Source of the DNA: Spirodela intermedia
Lineage: Eukaryota; Streptophyta; Magnoliopsida; Alismatales; Araceae
Length of the DNA stretch: 64,000 nt
Direction: 5' to 3'
Assembly: GCA_902729315.2 (NCBI GenBank)
Contig: LR746266.1
Coordinates: 6,192,259-6,256,258, forward strand
Below the pieces are notes generated by a model. The model was not told the DNA's origin and made no database searches. It saw nothing but the letters and a program-made list of their open reading frames with translations. Both the position numbers and the translations under genes were made by a program. Positions 8,501 to 20,125 of this stretch are shown piece after piece. Each line of letters starts with the position of its first letter. Positions within the stretch are counted from its first letter, which is position 1.

Positions 8501-10354
8501 GGTCTAGAAGCTTTGCAGAGAGAGATTGATCAACTTCTCCAAGACTTTTCAAGAGCAGATAATGAAGCTCTCATCACCCTCGAGCAAACCAGATCCAGCT
8601 TTCTTCAACTTACAGAAGTAAAAGAAGGCCAAATAGAAAATCTTCGGAAAGAGATCATATCACTTGAAGAGAATAGGTCTCTGGAAGCTGCCATGAAGCA
8701 GTCTGAGATTGAGACACTCTCTAAGGCTTTGGAGAAGTCCTCAGAGTCTCACAATCTAGATATGAAGGAACTAGAGTACAACAAATTGCTCATCAGATCC
8801 TATGAAGACGGATTTGAGGTTCTAAAGCAGAAGTCAGAAATGCAGCTTGAAGAGTCGTCTGACTTGAGGAGATCCTTGATAGCATTCCAATCTGAGTTAG
8901 AGATTCAGAAGTCTGAGAGAGAAAGAGAGAAGATACAAGCAGAAGAGGAGTTGTCTGGTCTGAACAAATCCTTGGTAGCGTTCCAGTATGAGCTCGAAAT
9001 AGAGAGGTCTAAGAGGGAAAGAGAGAGGATACAGGGTGAGGAAGAGTTGTCGGGTCTGAAGAAATCCCTGGTGGCATTCCAATCAGAGCTAGAGACTGAG
9101 AGATCTGAGAGAGAAAAAGAGAGGATGCAGGCAGAAGAAGAGTTGTCGCTCCTGAAGAAATCCTTGATAGTATTGCAATCGGAGCTAGAGATTGAGCGGT
9201 CTGAGAGAGAAAGAGAGAGGATACAGGCAGAAGAAGAGTTGTCAGGTCTGAAGAAATCCCTGGTCGAATTCCAATCAGAGCTAGAGACTGAGAGGTCGGA
9301 GAGAGAAAGAGCGAAGATACAGGCAGAAGAAGAGTTGTCTGGTCTGAAGAAATCCTTGACAGAATTCCAATCGGAGCTAGAGACTGAGAGGTCTGAGAGA
9401 GAAAGAGAGAGGATACAGGCAGCAGAGGAGTTGTCAGGTCTGAAGAAATCCCTGGTAGAATTCCAATCGAAGCTGGAGATTGAGAGGTCTGAAAGACAAA
9501 GAGAGAAGATACAGGCAGAAGATGAGCTGTCTGATCTGAAGAAATCCTTAGTAGTATTCCAATCTAAACTAGAAAGTGAGAGGTCGGAGAGAGCAAGAGA
9601 GAGGGTACAGGCAGATGATGAGCTGTCGGGTCTGAAGAAATCCCTGGTAGAATTCCAATCTGAGCTACAGATTGAGAGGTCCGAGAGAGAAAGAGAGAGA
9701 ATACAGGCAGAAGATGAGCTGTCGGGTCTGAAGAAATCCGTAGAAGTATTCCAATCGGAGCTAGAGATTGAGAGGTCTGAGAGAGAAAGAGAGAGAATGC
9801 TAGCAGCAGGTGAACTGTCCGAGCTGAAGAAATCCGTAGAAGTATTCCAATCTGAGCTACAGATTGAGAGGTCTGAGAGGGAGAGAGAGAGGACACAGGC
9901 TGAAGAGGAGTTGCTGGGTCTGAAGAAATCCGTGGCAGCATTCCAATCTGAGCTGGAAAGTGAGAGGTCAGAGAGAGCAAGAGCGAGGAAATATGCAGAA
10001 GATGAGTTGCAGATCATGCGATCCAACGAGAAGAAACTAATAGATGAAGCGAAAGAATCAAAGAAGAAGATGAAACAATTGACCAAGGCAGCTGGAAAGA
10101 TGTCCTCCGAGTGGGAGAAGGCAGTGGCTGAGGCAGCTGATCTCTCTGATCTCATGACCCAATTCATGTCAATGGACAACGAGTTGAGGGAGAGATGGGA
10201 GAGAATCGTCCAGCTTGCAGAGCCTTCAAGGGCGTGCAAAGGGGAGGAGAGAGAGGAGGAGGAGAAGACTTTGAAATCTCACACAACAGAACGGAAGAAC
10301 AGCAGGTCAACGAGGAACAGAGTAAGAGAGCCATTGAAGGAATACAACAGCTGA
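5597..10354 (+). CDS. Giant coiled-coil protein, At4g38062-like, intronless coding region
   Basis: A single open frame of 1585 aa starts at ATG 5597 (MEDVHRELEEVKMAMGKL) and ends at TGA 10354. It is almost wholly coiled coil: Glu/Lys/Leu/Gln-rich, without membrane segments or enzyme motifs. The first 350 or so residues, including LVDEICSLQKNLESKSR and QALAHEESRRK, resemble the plant protein family of Arabidopsis At4g38062, which has no established function (recognised from memory). Residues about 474-1025 hold two diverged copies of a 276-residue block. Residues 1088-1471 are twelve 32-residue repeats. The tail (about 1472-1585) is less repetitive and ends basic. At about 1040 aa, the Arabidopsis protein is much shorter, so repeat growth may explain the extra length. 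A structural or cytoskeletal tether role is only inferred. Confidence 0.88.
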   Translation: MEDVHRELEEVKMAMGKLTVDFRAKSELVNNLRRAYEEQCAKLQEAKMQIGKQAQELCEKSEEISSASQMYEDLKLSFHEKDSVLKTLSSVHDQLRISLQGKLTTLEGENRELAIALNEANAQIKDQTWKLSTFEEEVKKLKDLLLESQKRCADAEGKAEAAKDLRRREEVMMELEGENARIQEKLKWRTEQFRHLEDAKEKLQEQFHMAMKEWQSEKSTLVDEICSLQKNLESKSRVADDLHSRLQMSNQALAHEESRRKLLEIQMSESKVACQNVLTDYEEAALKITELSTRGDDEIASLRHSLMTKDTLLKESEHKKIILEQENLELLASLKELREAQISEAGAAVSLKSMRQKLKSLEHEHRECATVLKSKEAGWLSQMEKMVNDLNECIFQISCKDKQLQAFEAELEATCCSLFQLKLEVEESNAISIVLFSKYPEIQSDIERMGDEVELYIAEKVGQIALLKEQVRSKSSALDRANMRIEEEQEARKMLLERVESLEVYEQKHFLIQKELNDYKEMLQKSSEHVHNLEALLLQKESSSREALEKISDALDAANFVRAEQEQELKSVKFELQHSKLAAEKSEKSKLDAQDQIQLYHDECEHIRRELETTLLSKMEVEKSNEQVKGDLLRIIKERDRKIDDLQQRIAQDEEDKMNKESAALVLTKLAAEETLRKEKDRFHRSMKEKENILKGTQREFDNLLRYLSKIEIEAFVTLEQTRISFILLTMEKEKEMADLLRKIASLEIKSSALEQGKARIEEEKEARKALLERVKSLEFSEHKCFLIEKELNDCREMLEESSKHVNNLKAKLFEKESSFKEELDRISDALDAANSVCSEKEQDLKLANFELQQSKAAGERLEKSKLDAEAQIKFWHQECQNIRKELETSLLSKLAVEKANDEEKGSLLRVIEEKDRRIRNLQQRISQIEEEKAAQEFATLAQAEFVAGETLRKEKESLLRIIREKDKGLEALQREIDQLLQDFSRADNEALITLEQTRSSFLQLTEVKEGQIENLRKEIISLEENRSLEAAMKQSEIETLSKALEKSSESHNLDMKELEYNKLLIRSYEDGFEVLKQKSEMQLEESSDLRRSLIAFQSELEIQKSEREREKIQAEEELSGLNKSLVAFQYELEIERSKRERERIQGEEELSGLKKSLVAFQSELETERSEREKERMQAEEELSLLKKSLIVLQSELEIERSERERERIQAEEELSGLKKSLVEFQSELETERSERERAKIQAEEELSGLKKSLTEFQSELETERSERERERIQAAEELSGLKKSLVEFQSKLEIERSERQREKIQAEDELSDLKKSLVVFQSKLESERSERARERVQADDELSGLKKSLVEFQSELQIERSERERERIQAEDELSGLKKSVEVFQSELEIERSERERERMLAAGELSELKKSVEVFQSELQIERSERERERTQAEEELLGLKKSVAAFQSELESERSERARARKYAEDELQIMRSNEKKLIDEAKESKKKMKQLTKAAGKMSSEWEKAVAEAADLSDLMTQFMSMDNELRERWERIVQLAEPSRACKGEEREEEEKTLKSHTTERKNSRSTRNRVREPLKEYNS
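7017..8672 (+). repeat. Internal 828-bp (276-codon) duplication inside the coiled-coil gene
   Basis: Copy A begins at AGAGCAGTGCACTTG (7017) and copy B at the same string (7845), a spacing of 828 bp that keeps the frame. The copies share landmarks in the same order: RIEE(E/K), LLERV(E/K)SLE, KELND, ISDALDAAN, LRKEK and a TLEQTR-type segment. They have diverged noticeably, so this duplication looks older than the 96-bp array downstream. Confidence 0.85.
8858..10009 (+). repeat. 12 x 96-bp coding tandem repeat (32-residue coiled-coil unit)
   Basis: Twelve in-frame units of exactly 96 bp fill 8858-10009 (1152 bp). The consensus unit runs SGLKKSLVxFQSELE, then (I/T)ERSERERERIQAEEEL. No unit has an indel; they differ by substitutions only. 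Thirty-two residues equals three heptads plus one hendecad, so the register of a coiled coil can be kept across units. Confidence 0.95.
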
Positions 10355-11881
10355 GGGGAGGGGGGGGGTTGATTTTAGGGTTTTCGATCACTTCTTCTTG
10401 TACCCGGCTTCTGCAAATCCTTGTTGCAGGTGGGTTCTGCTGAACCTCCATGAAAACTGTCATCTTTGCAGGTCTGTATTTATCTTTCTTTCTCCTCTTC
10501 TTGGCTTCTTTGATGGGCCTTTCCTAATGGAGCACCACACCAGACTTGCTGAATCTGGAACCGTCTGGAGGGCTCGAATGTTCCGGGCCGGGCTTTGTGA
10601 AGCGTGGACCTGCTGCTGAATGTAGAAAAGCCCGTAAATTCACTCTGGATCCAGACCCCTGTTAAGTCTCGGCCCGGCCCGGAGACGTTTAGTCCGCTAA
10701 ATTCACCAGTCAGAGAGAGAGAGAGGGGGAAAGATATGGAGAGATGGAGAGACAGGGTACTTCGTCGTCTCCGGATCGAATCATTTCTGTGACCGTGAAT
10801 TCGGCTCCTTTCTGGGTGGGGTCAGGACGGACGGTGAGGATTTGATTGGGGCCCGTTGCGAACTGGTGGCGCGGGAGAGGTTGCACCGGTTAACTGACAC
10901 GTGGCAGCGGAGGGGCGACCTAGACATTTCTTTTTTGGAGGCGCACATTAGTGGTACCATGAGAGGGTTGCGTTTGGTTTGTATTTGTCCGATTAAGTTA
11001 CTATTCTCGCCGGAATTCTGCCTCATCTGCTTTTCCCGCCGCCGTGGAGAGAGGACGAAGGCTGGGCTGGGAAGGGCGGATGAAGAAATGAGGGTGCGGG
11101 GATGTTCCTGATCGCTTCTCAGGCATGTACGGCGAAGCGTTTGCTCTTTTTGAATCGAAGAAGGTTCTGTCTCCCGCTTTTCATTTCTTGGAATTCGTTA
11201 GACGCTTAGCTACTTCCCTAATGCAATTGCCGGGAGTTGAATCGCCGGGGGAAGTTTGTTCCGTGTAGTTAATTCTGTTTGAGTCATTATCTGAACAGCG
11301 AGTGAACCGCGTCGCAGATTGGTTATTTCTTGGGCTTGGATTTCTAAATTGAAGGCGTGCGAGTATTGTTTTGTGCTTATAGCCTTGGCTTTTCTTCTTC
11401 TCACAGTTGTTTCTTCTTTCTTTCAGCTGTGACGTCCTGAATCTAGATTTGGATTTTTTCTTTCATCATAGTTTTGGATTTTTTTTGTTCGGAACTCTTG
11501 CTGAAAATTTGGTAGAAAAATGTGTGATGTTTCTTTTCTGTAAAAGAAAAGGCTGACGTTAACCTTTATTATTATGCCAATTAATGAAAAATTACAGTTT
11601 CCAATACGAAACATAATCTTCCTTTATGTGAGCTCATTTGCTCTTGCATTCACATTGACTGATCCACAGTGTGCTCTTCGTCCGGAGTGTAGAATGTAAA
11701 GAACTATGTATTTTTTTAGTTTGTTTCCTTATTCATGAAACCTTGCCATTTTTTTTCTAGCAGATTCTCCTGCGGTTGTTCTACATAGTGGGGTCAAGTC
11801 GACTTAAAATCAATCGAATATCAAATCATATAATTTTGTCATAAATTTTCCCAGTGGTGACTTTTACCGTACAAATTAGGA
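10355..11881. other. Intergenic region: 3' UTR of the coiled-coil gene and leader of the MSL gene
   Basis: No coding exon is supported here. The left part (to about 10620) looks like the 3' UTR. GC-rich sequence at about 10790-11110 with several short GA runs could be the promoter and a non-coding first exon of the mechanosensitive channel gene, whose first coding exon starts at 11882. T-rich intron-like sequence fills about 11400-11780. Confidence 0.4.
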
Positions 11882-14800
11882 ATGGCCCCAGGAGGCTGTC
11901 TGCAATTGTCGAGCAGACCACGTACCACGAACATATATGGTCATGCAAAGTCAATTAAGGTACATGACTTGATTCCTTTTATCCCTCATCATGCTGCAAC
12001 ATTCATCCTGGTTGTCACATTCTCACGTGGAACCTGATTATGGTCCTTATAGAGAACAGAGCTGAGAGGATGGGCTAGTCTGTTGGTTTTCTCACCTTCA
12101 TCTAATTTCTCGGTTAGTACTTTCTATACGACACGATGTTGTTCCTTTTGATAAATTGTTCACAAATTTCAAGAGTGAACACGAGGCACCAAGAAACTAA
12201 TGTGCATCCTAAAAATAATATTTTAATCATTCTGTAAGTTATACTCATTATTGTGGCCTCCTGATATTCTGCTTTCAGAGACAAGATCACTGGAGTCTCC
12301 GTTTTTCCAACAGGATAGACAAGTGCATACATAATGTTCCCTACAGATACAACACGCTTCCATGTCGATCCTTTGCCCTACCCAGTGGGATAAATGGCAA
12401 CTCACTTCTCAAAAAAACTGCTGACGCTTTGACCAGGTAGTTTTCACTTGTGTGTAGTGGATGCTTATTCGCCAACTATTTTTTTTTTCAAATTTTTCTG
12501 TCAATGTCTGTTGACAAAACCTGGTGATTTGATGGAAAACTGTATAACATGGACCTAGAGGAAAATTATTGTCTCACTGAAGCTTGGAACAGAAATGCTT
12601 TGTCGTATTGTACTTATAAATGATCAAATTCAGAGATTCCTGGAAGATGGTTGTGCGTCACGTACGAGTTTGGTCTCTTAATCTTATGGATTAATTATCA
12701 CTATATAAATGTAAAACAATTTATCAAATGTATGACAGAGAAGAAGAATGGAAGTATCTGCTGCAATTCTGAAGGGACTAGACGAGAAGGGAGGAAAATG
12801 ATCTCATTCTTTTGAAACAGGATATTTGTTTCCATTGTAATGGAGAAATGCATCGCAAAATGGAAATGAGAATTAAATTTACCTAAGACATTTTACGACA
12901 TCTTTCTTTGACTGTCAGTGGGCTAAGATGAAAGTACAGCATGGGAAGGTCTTCTCGTTGAGGATCAATGTTGTTTTATGGAAAGTAACTTACAAGAGGC
13001 TTCTAACATATGATGGATTTAGTTTTTCTGGTCTGATGCTGAGGATCGTTGCATGCATCATCAATGCTTACTTGAGAATCATTTTTTTCATTGGATATCC
13101 AAGTATCGTAATTTGGTTTGGTACTTTTCCGCTCATGAACTGGTATAAATCCTTTTTCCTAGACCACTTTCTGTCTGACTGGTGGACGCACCTTCTCTCT
13201 ACAGTTTTGTGCATTTTATAGGAATGAAATATAAGCTTTCAGGATATTGAAATGTTTTGACCATATATATCACATGCCTACTCATTTGATGAAAGGATAG
13301 CAGATCTAAATGTCTCTCAAATCTTTGAGGAAAAAAATTTACATCTGCTTTTCTGGTTTTCTTCATATCTCTCTGACTGTCTCCTTGGTTGTTGTCATCA
13401 AGGGTTCCGGCTTCATATTTGTGTTCATGTTTACGTTAGTAGGACATAACAGTCTCTTCTTTGTTTTTCCTTTCCATCCATGATGGAAGGTATAAACGGT
13501 TAAGTTATATGTATTGTTTTTACGTTTATCAGGGAATTGTTTTCTTCTCCCATCTGCAGAAAAAAAAAGTTTCACACGTTTCTGTGAAAGTGAATATTTG
13601 GGTTTGATATAATGTGATTCATCTATCTGATTAAATCACTTCCTCCAGCTAATAATAATTTAATCTTGAGTGGGATGAGAATTAGTTTTTATCTCATTTT
13701 GAGGTGGTGATTCTCAACTGCTACATCTTTCCGTCATATTCGTAGCACACGAGTACTGACTATATTTTTTTTACTTTGCAGGCCATACAACACCTTAGAT
13801 GGAAGTTCACTATCGTACCAGTTGGTTCCAGCAGTTGGGGTTATTGCTTTTACTCTATGGGGACTTGGACCACTCATTCGCCTCTGTAGATGGATGCTTT
13901 TAAAAGTAAACTACCATTCTTAATCCACTTGAATCTTTTGCCTGGACGTTTTACTAATGAAATTTTCGTGGTTCACAGAGAAATGATAATAATTGGACGA
14001 AGAGCAGGACTTATTACATTTTTACATCTTACATTCGACCGCTGCTTCTTTGGTCTAGTGTTATATTCATCTGCAGGTATACATCCAATCGTTTTCAAAT
14101 CATTAAATGAGACTGCTATTATCTCATATTCGTAATTTCTTATGGGTTATATTTTATTTACTAAATTCACATTGATGTGCAAATTGAGATATTTACTAAT
14201 CATATTTATTTAATAAGTAATCTAATTTCTTATTTGTCTGAAATTTACTTATTTTTACTTCGTCAAATAATATGTTTGTTCTTTCTGGGTAGTGTCATTT
14301 GTAACAGATTTTTTTGTTCGACAAAGATTGAATATCGACATGAATTCACCTAATTGATAGTATTCTTGTGAAATATACAGGGTTTTGAATCCAGTAACCC
14401 TACCTTCAGAAGCAAGCCAAGTTGTTAAGCAGCGCCTTTTGAATTTTGTCAGATCATTATCAACTGTGTTGACTTTTTCATTTTGTATATCAAGGTAAGG
14501 GAAACTTGTTGCCATTATATTTTGATAAATATTTTTTTTATTTTTTCTTTGAACTTAAAAATAACATTAATTTATGTACTGAGTAGGGATGCAACACGTC
14601 TATCAGCAGCCATTTACTGTTTCTTGTTTAACTGCTTATTTTCTCACGTACGTACTTGACTGAAGATTGAGAAGTTGAATATTTATTTTCTTTTTCTTAT
14701 TCGTTGAAATGGTTTATAACGAGTACATCTTAAATTTTTTCCATTTGATAATTAGTTCCATGTGATGTTCTTTCATATCGATTCGATATTTTCATATGAA

Positions 14801-17800
14801 TTGATGATGTTATTGTGATGGCTGATCTTCATTGATTTATTTGTAATCCTCTGCCTACTTTTTTAATCTATTATTATTTATATTTTTAATGTTGCTGACA
14901 TGGCATACATGGGTATTTTTTACCTTCTGGATGCAGCTTGATTCAACAATCGCAGAACTATTTTACGGAGACGAATGACCCAAATGATTCACGAAATGTA
15001 TGCTGCTTTGGTTTTCATTTATCACAATGTTTTTATGGCTTGAATCATCCTCTGATCTTCAGCTTGTATCATATCTGTTATCCCGAGATTTGGGCGAATG
15101 TACGCCCTAAAGCTACCTTAGAAGTGTCTCCACTCACGGAATTAACACTTCTCTTGTATTGGAGAACCATACAGAAGAATTAACAATGGAAAATGGGAAA
15201 GTAGAAGGTTCGCAGACAATAGGAAGAGTTCCTGAGGTCGGATCGGAATTGGACCTCCCCAGGGACAGATCTCCCGCTCTACTCCTCTGTTTTTCTCCAC
15301 CTCTTATTTCGGGCCTCTTCCATATTTATAGGCCCTAGTACATTATTCTATGGTTGTCCCCCCTCAACGTGGGGGTCTAGGTCGTATTTTGAAGACGACG
15401 GTTGGCTTCGTAACAATATCACTGATGAATCTTTCCCATGTATGTCACCAAGCTCTGGGTTTCTATTTACGATATTAATTACTACCTGATTTCCGATAAG
15501 GACTCTATATTTATTTATTTTCCCCCTTTCTCATTAGTATCAGGAGCATGGCCTCAAAACCATTGCGAAGTGTGCCGTTTGGGTCCTAGTTGGGTTAATA
15601 TAATTCTAACAGAATATCCCCTAGATATTTTCAAAATAGATGCCTTCCTCAGTAAACAAGCTGTCACTATGCTCTTATTATATGTTTTTAATCATAAAAG
15701 TAATCATTCATGCATTTAATAGGCTTTCTTTTCACCAAAGGACGGTGTTTAAGAGATTTCCAAGTAACCCATGTGAAGATTTCTAGGAATGGTTCAAAGC
15801 ATTGATCTGGAACACAACTATGCAGGATAATGTGAAATATGTGGGTGGTTGGTTACGCACAGTTTTTATTCTCCTTCCAGCATGAGGAGATTTTCTTTTA
15901 ATTTATCCTATTTGTTTATCATGTTGTAGATAGCTAAGGTCTATGATGATCGTCCTTTTGTGACATACATTTATGTTTCTCAATGGGCGGAACAATTGAT
16001 AAGAATGCTTCAAGCATAGACATGCATCTCTATCCCTGTGAAATGAAACTCATTTTGATGAACATTTACAGTATGAAAATGTAGTAGCACACAGTTAATG
16101 GTGGCAAATATTGTTGTGTGAGATCACTCTAACTGAAGTGTTTTTTCTTTTAATGCAAGCTCCTTGTGCTCAATTTTCGTCTCAGCTGAATCAGCCTGTC
16201 ATCTTTCTGAACGACTGCTTGGTTTCACTATTACTGTCATTTTTCATGCTGTTGATGATCTGGCATTTCCTAGAAACCTAATATCGTATCAAATTTGTAA
16301 GTAGATTAAAAAATTTAGGACCAATAATTTTTTTCCATATTTTGTTTCTCTTACCAACTCGTGGAGTCTCTATCTCTCTTACATTCACCATTGTAGTCGG
16401 CCTTAACCATTCGTCTTGCCCAAGACATTGTCCAGTGTTACCAGAAGTATTTTTACTATTCCGATGACTTCTCTTGTTGAAATGACTTACTTAATAAAAA
16501 GTTTTATCAGAGTGTTCTTACATCTTTCATTTGTATTGCGCATTGGATAATTTTATAATCTAGAAAAGACAAAGAATTCCAGCCTGAGTATTGCCCAGCT
16601 TTTTCCTAAATTTTATTTGCAGTTTCCTATTTTTGGATCATCAAAGCTTTCATGTTGTCTGTAAATTCTGTCTTAGTTTTTCTGAGGATTAACATTACCC
16701 TCTACGTACTTTTTTTAAGATGGGATTTCGGTTTGCTGGTAAAGCTGTGTACACTGCAGTCTGGGTTGCTGCAGTTTCACTATTCATGGAGCTACTGGGT
16801 TTCTCCACCCAGAAATGGCTCACTGCTGGTGGTCTTGGAACAGTTTTGTTGACACTTGCTGGTCGTGAGGTGCACTCTTCTCGTTTACCACTGCTACCTT
16901 CGCTAAGTTGTCTTGCCTGATAATTTAATGGCTCGAACGTTTATATTTCATCCATTTATTCTCCTGTTTTTCCACCTTTACTCTTTTATCAGAGTCTCAC
17001 TGCATCTATCTTTGATGCAGATATTTACGAACTTCCTATCCAGTGTCATGATCCATGCCACTCGACCATTTGTTCTGAATGAATGGATACAGACGAGAAT
17101 TGAAGGTTATGAGGTTTCTGGCACTGTTGAGGTTCGTCCTGAGTAATCTTAAGTTGGAATAAAGGGACTCTGTCCACATATCATTGAAACATGCCTTTCC
17201 TGAAACCAAAAATATCAGGATCTTTAAATATATATATTTGTTGTCATTAGATTGTGCCTTTTCTGGAGAACACTGCTGTGAAATGTATGGTGTTGTCGTT
17301 GTTGTGATATGGTGCTATTTCTGTTTGATTGATCCCTGATGCTCTTGTAGCATGTTGGCTGGTGGTCCCCTACTGTCATAAGAGGTGAAGATCGCGAAGC
17401 CGTTCATATTCCTAACCACAAGTTCACTGTTAGCGTCGTGAGAAATCTTAGCCAGAAGACTCATTGGCGCATAAAGACCCATCTGGCCATCAGCCATTTG
17501 GATGTCAATAAGATTAGTGTAAGGATAGACGCTCTTAAGCGAGTGATTTTATGTTTATTATAGTCTTTTCTTTCACTAACATGGGCAGAATGTTGATGGG
17601 GACCTTTCCGCGTGCAGAATATAGTTGCAGATATGCGCAAAGTACTAGCCAAAAATCCTCAAGTAGAGCAGCGGAAACTTCACAGGAGGGTATTCCTGGA
17701 TAATATTGATCCAGAAAATCAGGCTCTTAGGGTAAGATTGTGCAATTTGTTCCGAGTCTTCCGTTTTTTCTTTTTGGGGTTACCTTTAGAATGTTGGGTA

Positions 17801-19459
17801 AGCATCTGCTAGCCACTGGATTGCTGGAACTGTCTCGGCTTATGGGTATCGACGCCTTAGACTAAGATAAGATGCTAAGTTGATACGACTTGGGCAATGC
17901 AATTCTGACTTGGGCAATGCTAAGATAAAAGCACGTTAGCCAGATGGTGCGTGCTTAAGATATGGGGAATGCCTTTGCCATAGTCTGTTTATTTCGAATA
18001 CTTTTTATCTTTTGGGTGCTCCTTGTTTTCTGTGTGTTTTTGGGAAATGGTGAGTGGGTTGGCTGGGATGTATTGTCATATCAACTGGAAATCCTTTGGA
18101 GACTAAGATAGCTGTACATATTTCATGCTGTTTTTATATTTGAATTGTATGAACTGGTGGAATTTTTTTCTCCGGCATCTTCAAGTAGTAGACATTTCAG
18201 AAAATTAAATTGAGTTTTTCTGCATTTGCATGCGTTGCAGATTCTCATATCTTGCTTCGTGAAGACATCACATTTTGAAGAATATCTTTGTGTTAAGGTA
18301 AGTGAAAATGACACCGAATGCCTTCTTCTTTTTTCTTTTCTTTTTTTTTTTTGCGTGCGCTTAGGAATATCCTTGTAGTTGTTTAAATATGTCAACAGCT
18401 TAAGATACTGGAGGATGGACAACAGGAATTTGATTTCGCAACTTAGGTTTGATTTTTATACATTCGGCAGCGTGCTCTTTGTGTTTTATGTAACCAACTT
18501 GGGTCAACATATGTGGCGGAAAAACCCTACAGGAAGCCATACTGCTGGATCTGCTGAGAGTAATAAGTCATCACCAGGCCCGACTTGCCACTCCAATCCG
18601 TACCGTCCATAAAGTTTACAGAGATAGTGATCTTAAAGGCACCCCGTTTGGGGGAGAGACCGTTTTCTCTAGTCCTGGAACTGCTGGCAACAAGACGCTG
18701 CTTCTTGTCGAGCCCACAGCAAAAAGCAGTGGAGAGGAGAAAGCCAAATCTCGTCAACCTCCTCCCCTGGCAGATGAGGAGCAGCTCACCAGAGCTGCGG
18801 CATCGGATGGTGAAGAGATTGCTCCCTCTTCTGAAGGCCCTCTCCAGTCCGAATCCAACGTTAAGAAACCAAAGAAGGCAAGTTGGGGCGACACTGTAAG
18901 TGATTCTGAAAGAGCTGTTCAAAACAATTCTGGAGAGCAGCAGCAGCAGCAGCAACAGAAGAAGAAAGAAAGTACTGGAGAAGATGCTCCTGGGAAGATC
19001 CATAAGACGGACCCTTCACCAAGCCCATTGAAATCATCCGTCAAAGAAATGCCAGGAAACCTCAATCTTCGGGCAACGGAGAATCCCAAGGAGATCCCTT
19101 CATCAGGTGCGGAGGCTCTTGAGACTGCCATTGATCCAGTAGATGGTGGCAATTGTACGGCTCCGGCACCTGCCAAGCCAAACAGTGACAAGTCCCGGGG
19201 TTCTTCGCCTCCAGCAGCCAGGCCCGTGCTGGAGGAGAACCTTGTTCTCGGAGTGGTCCTCGATGGTGCCAAAAGGACTCTTCCCATTGAGGAGGGGATG
19301 GGCCCCTCGTCAGCTCCATCTGACACCTCCAAGGAATTGACTCCTATGCGCAGTGCCAGCGTATCTCCATCCTCAAGCTCGGGCAAGGACAAGAAAGACG
19401 GTCAGACCTCCCCACCTGGTGTGACGACTGTGGGCGACCCACAGGACCAGGAGAGGTGA
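11882..19459 (+). CDS. MSL2: Mechanosensitive ion channel, MSL2/MSL3-like, plastid envelope
   Basis: Twelve coding exons: 11882-11959, 12279-12436, 13782-13905, 13979-14076, 14381-14494, 14937-14997, 16720-16869, 17021-17131, 17351-17518, 17618-17731, 18241-18297, 18533-19459. Phases close to 719 aa. Residues 1 to about 80 are Arg/Ser-rich and acid-poor, as in a plastid transit peptide. Membrane segments follow ([48 protein letters not shown]). The MscS core contains [33 protein letters not shown] and [15 protein letters not shown]; the Gly/Ala-rich stretch is the pore helix. It continues into the beta domain ([20 protein letters not shown]). The last 300 or so residues are hydrophilic, with a short poly-Gln run and the late motif LEENLVLGV. 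The family relieves hypo-osmotic tension in plastids. Whether it is MSL2 or MSL3 cannot be settled here. Confidence 0.94.
15076..15415 (-). mobile_element. Solo LTR inside MSL intron 6, with target-site duplication
   Basis: The 340-bp element begins TGTTATCCCG and ends GGCTTCGTAACA, so its ends are the inverted repeat TGTTA/TAACA. It is flanked on both sides by the 5-bp direct repeat ATATC (15071-15075 and 15416-15420). On the minus strand it has a TATA-like CCTATAAATATGG about 80 bp from the TG end, which suggests that orientation. No internal retrotransposon sequence is present, as expected after LTR-LTR recombination. Confidence 0.88.
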
Positions 19460-20089
19460 CTAAGCTGTCTCCTCGACGCTTCTCCCTCCGGCTCCAGTGT
19501 TTGGCGAGATCCGAGGCTCCCTGCGCCAGAAGCTGGGCTTTTGCGGGACGGAAAGGTGATGTGGGTTCAACTCCTCCCCCGATCACAGACTTGTTTCGAG
19601 CGTTGACGTTCGATCGAACTCTGCTAAAGTTGACTTATCCTTGACAGGCGAAATTCGACCTTGCTAATTGGGTGAAGAAGGAAGGATCGTTGTACGGTGG
19701 GTGACAACAACTGTGATCAGGTGAGAACTTATGTGACTTAATGATTGTCTGTCAAATGCAGACCTTGTGAATAATCCGATCTTATTAGTTGAAGACAATT
19801 GACACCCAGTTTGAGCGACGATCATTGCAGCACTTACCTGCCCTAATGATCATCTGTCAAATACCCAAATTTGTGGAAGATCCAATCTTCACCCAAATTG
19901 ATTATCATAGGAGAAAAAAAGATGATCTGACTAGGGTCAAAGAGATAGATAGCTGAACTACTCTTCTGGCTCACAGTTCTACTTCCTTTGACTAGGGTCG
20001 AAGGAACTAGCTTTTCATTCAAATTATTCAAACCCACACGGCATGAATACTTCATACCACCTCCTTATTTTTAGACACAACAGGGGGGT

Positions 20090-20125
<36 letters not shown>

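Noticed and set aside
8905-10239. A 444-codon open frame on the minus strand inside the coiled-coil gene
   Set aside because: It exists only because the 96-bp repeat repeats the same antisense codons twelve times. It is Ser/Asp-rich with no other sign of coding, and the plus-strand frame is clearly real.
18527-19392. Long minus-strand open frames across the last MSL exon
   Set aside because: They are antisense shadows; the plus frame joins in phase to eleven upstream exons with strong MscS similarity.
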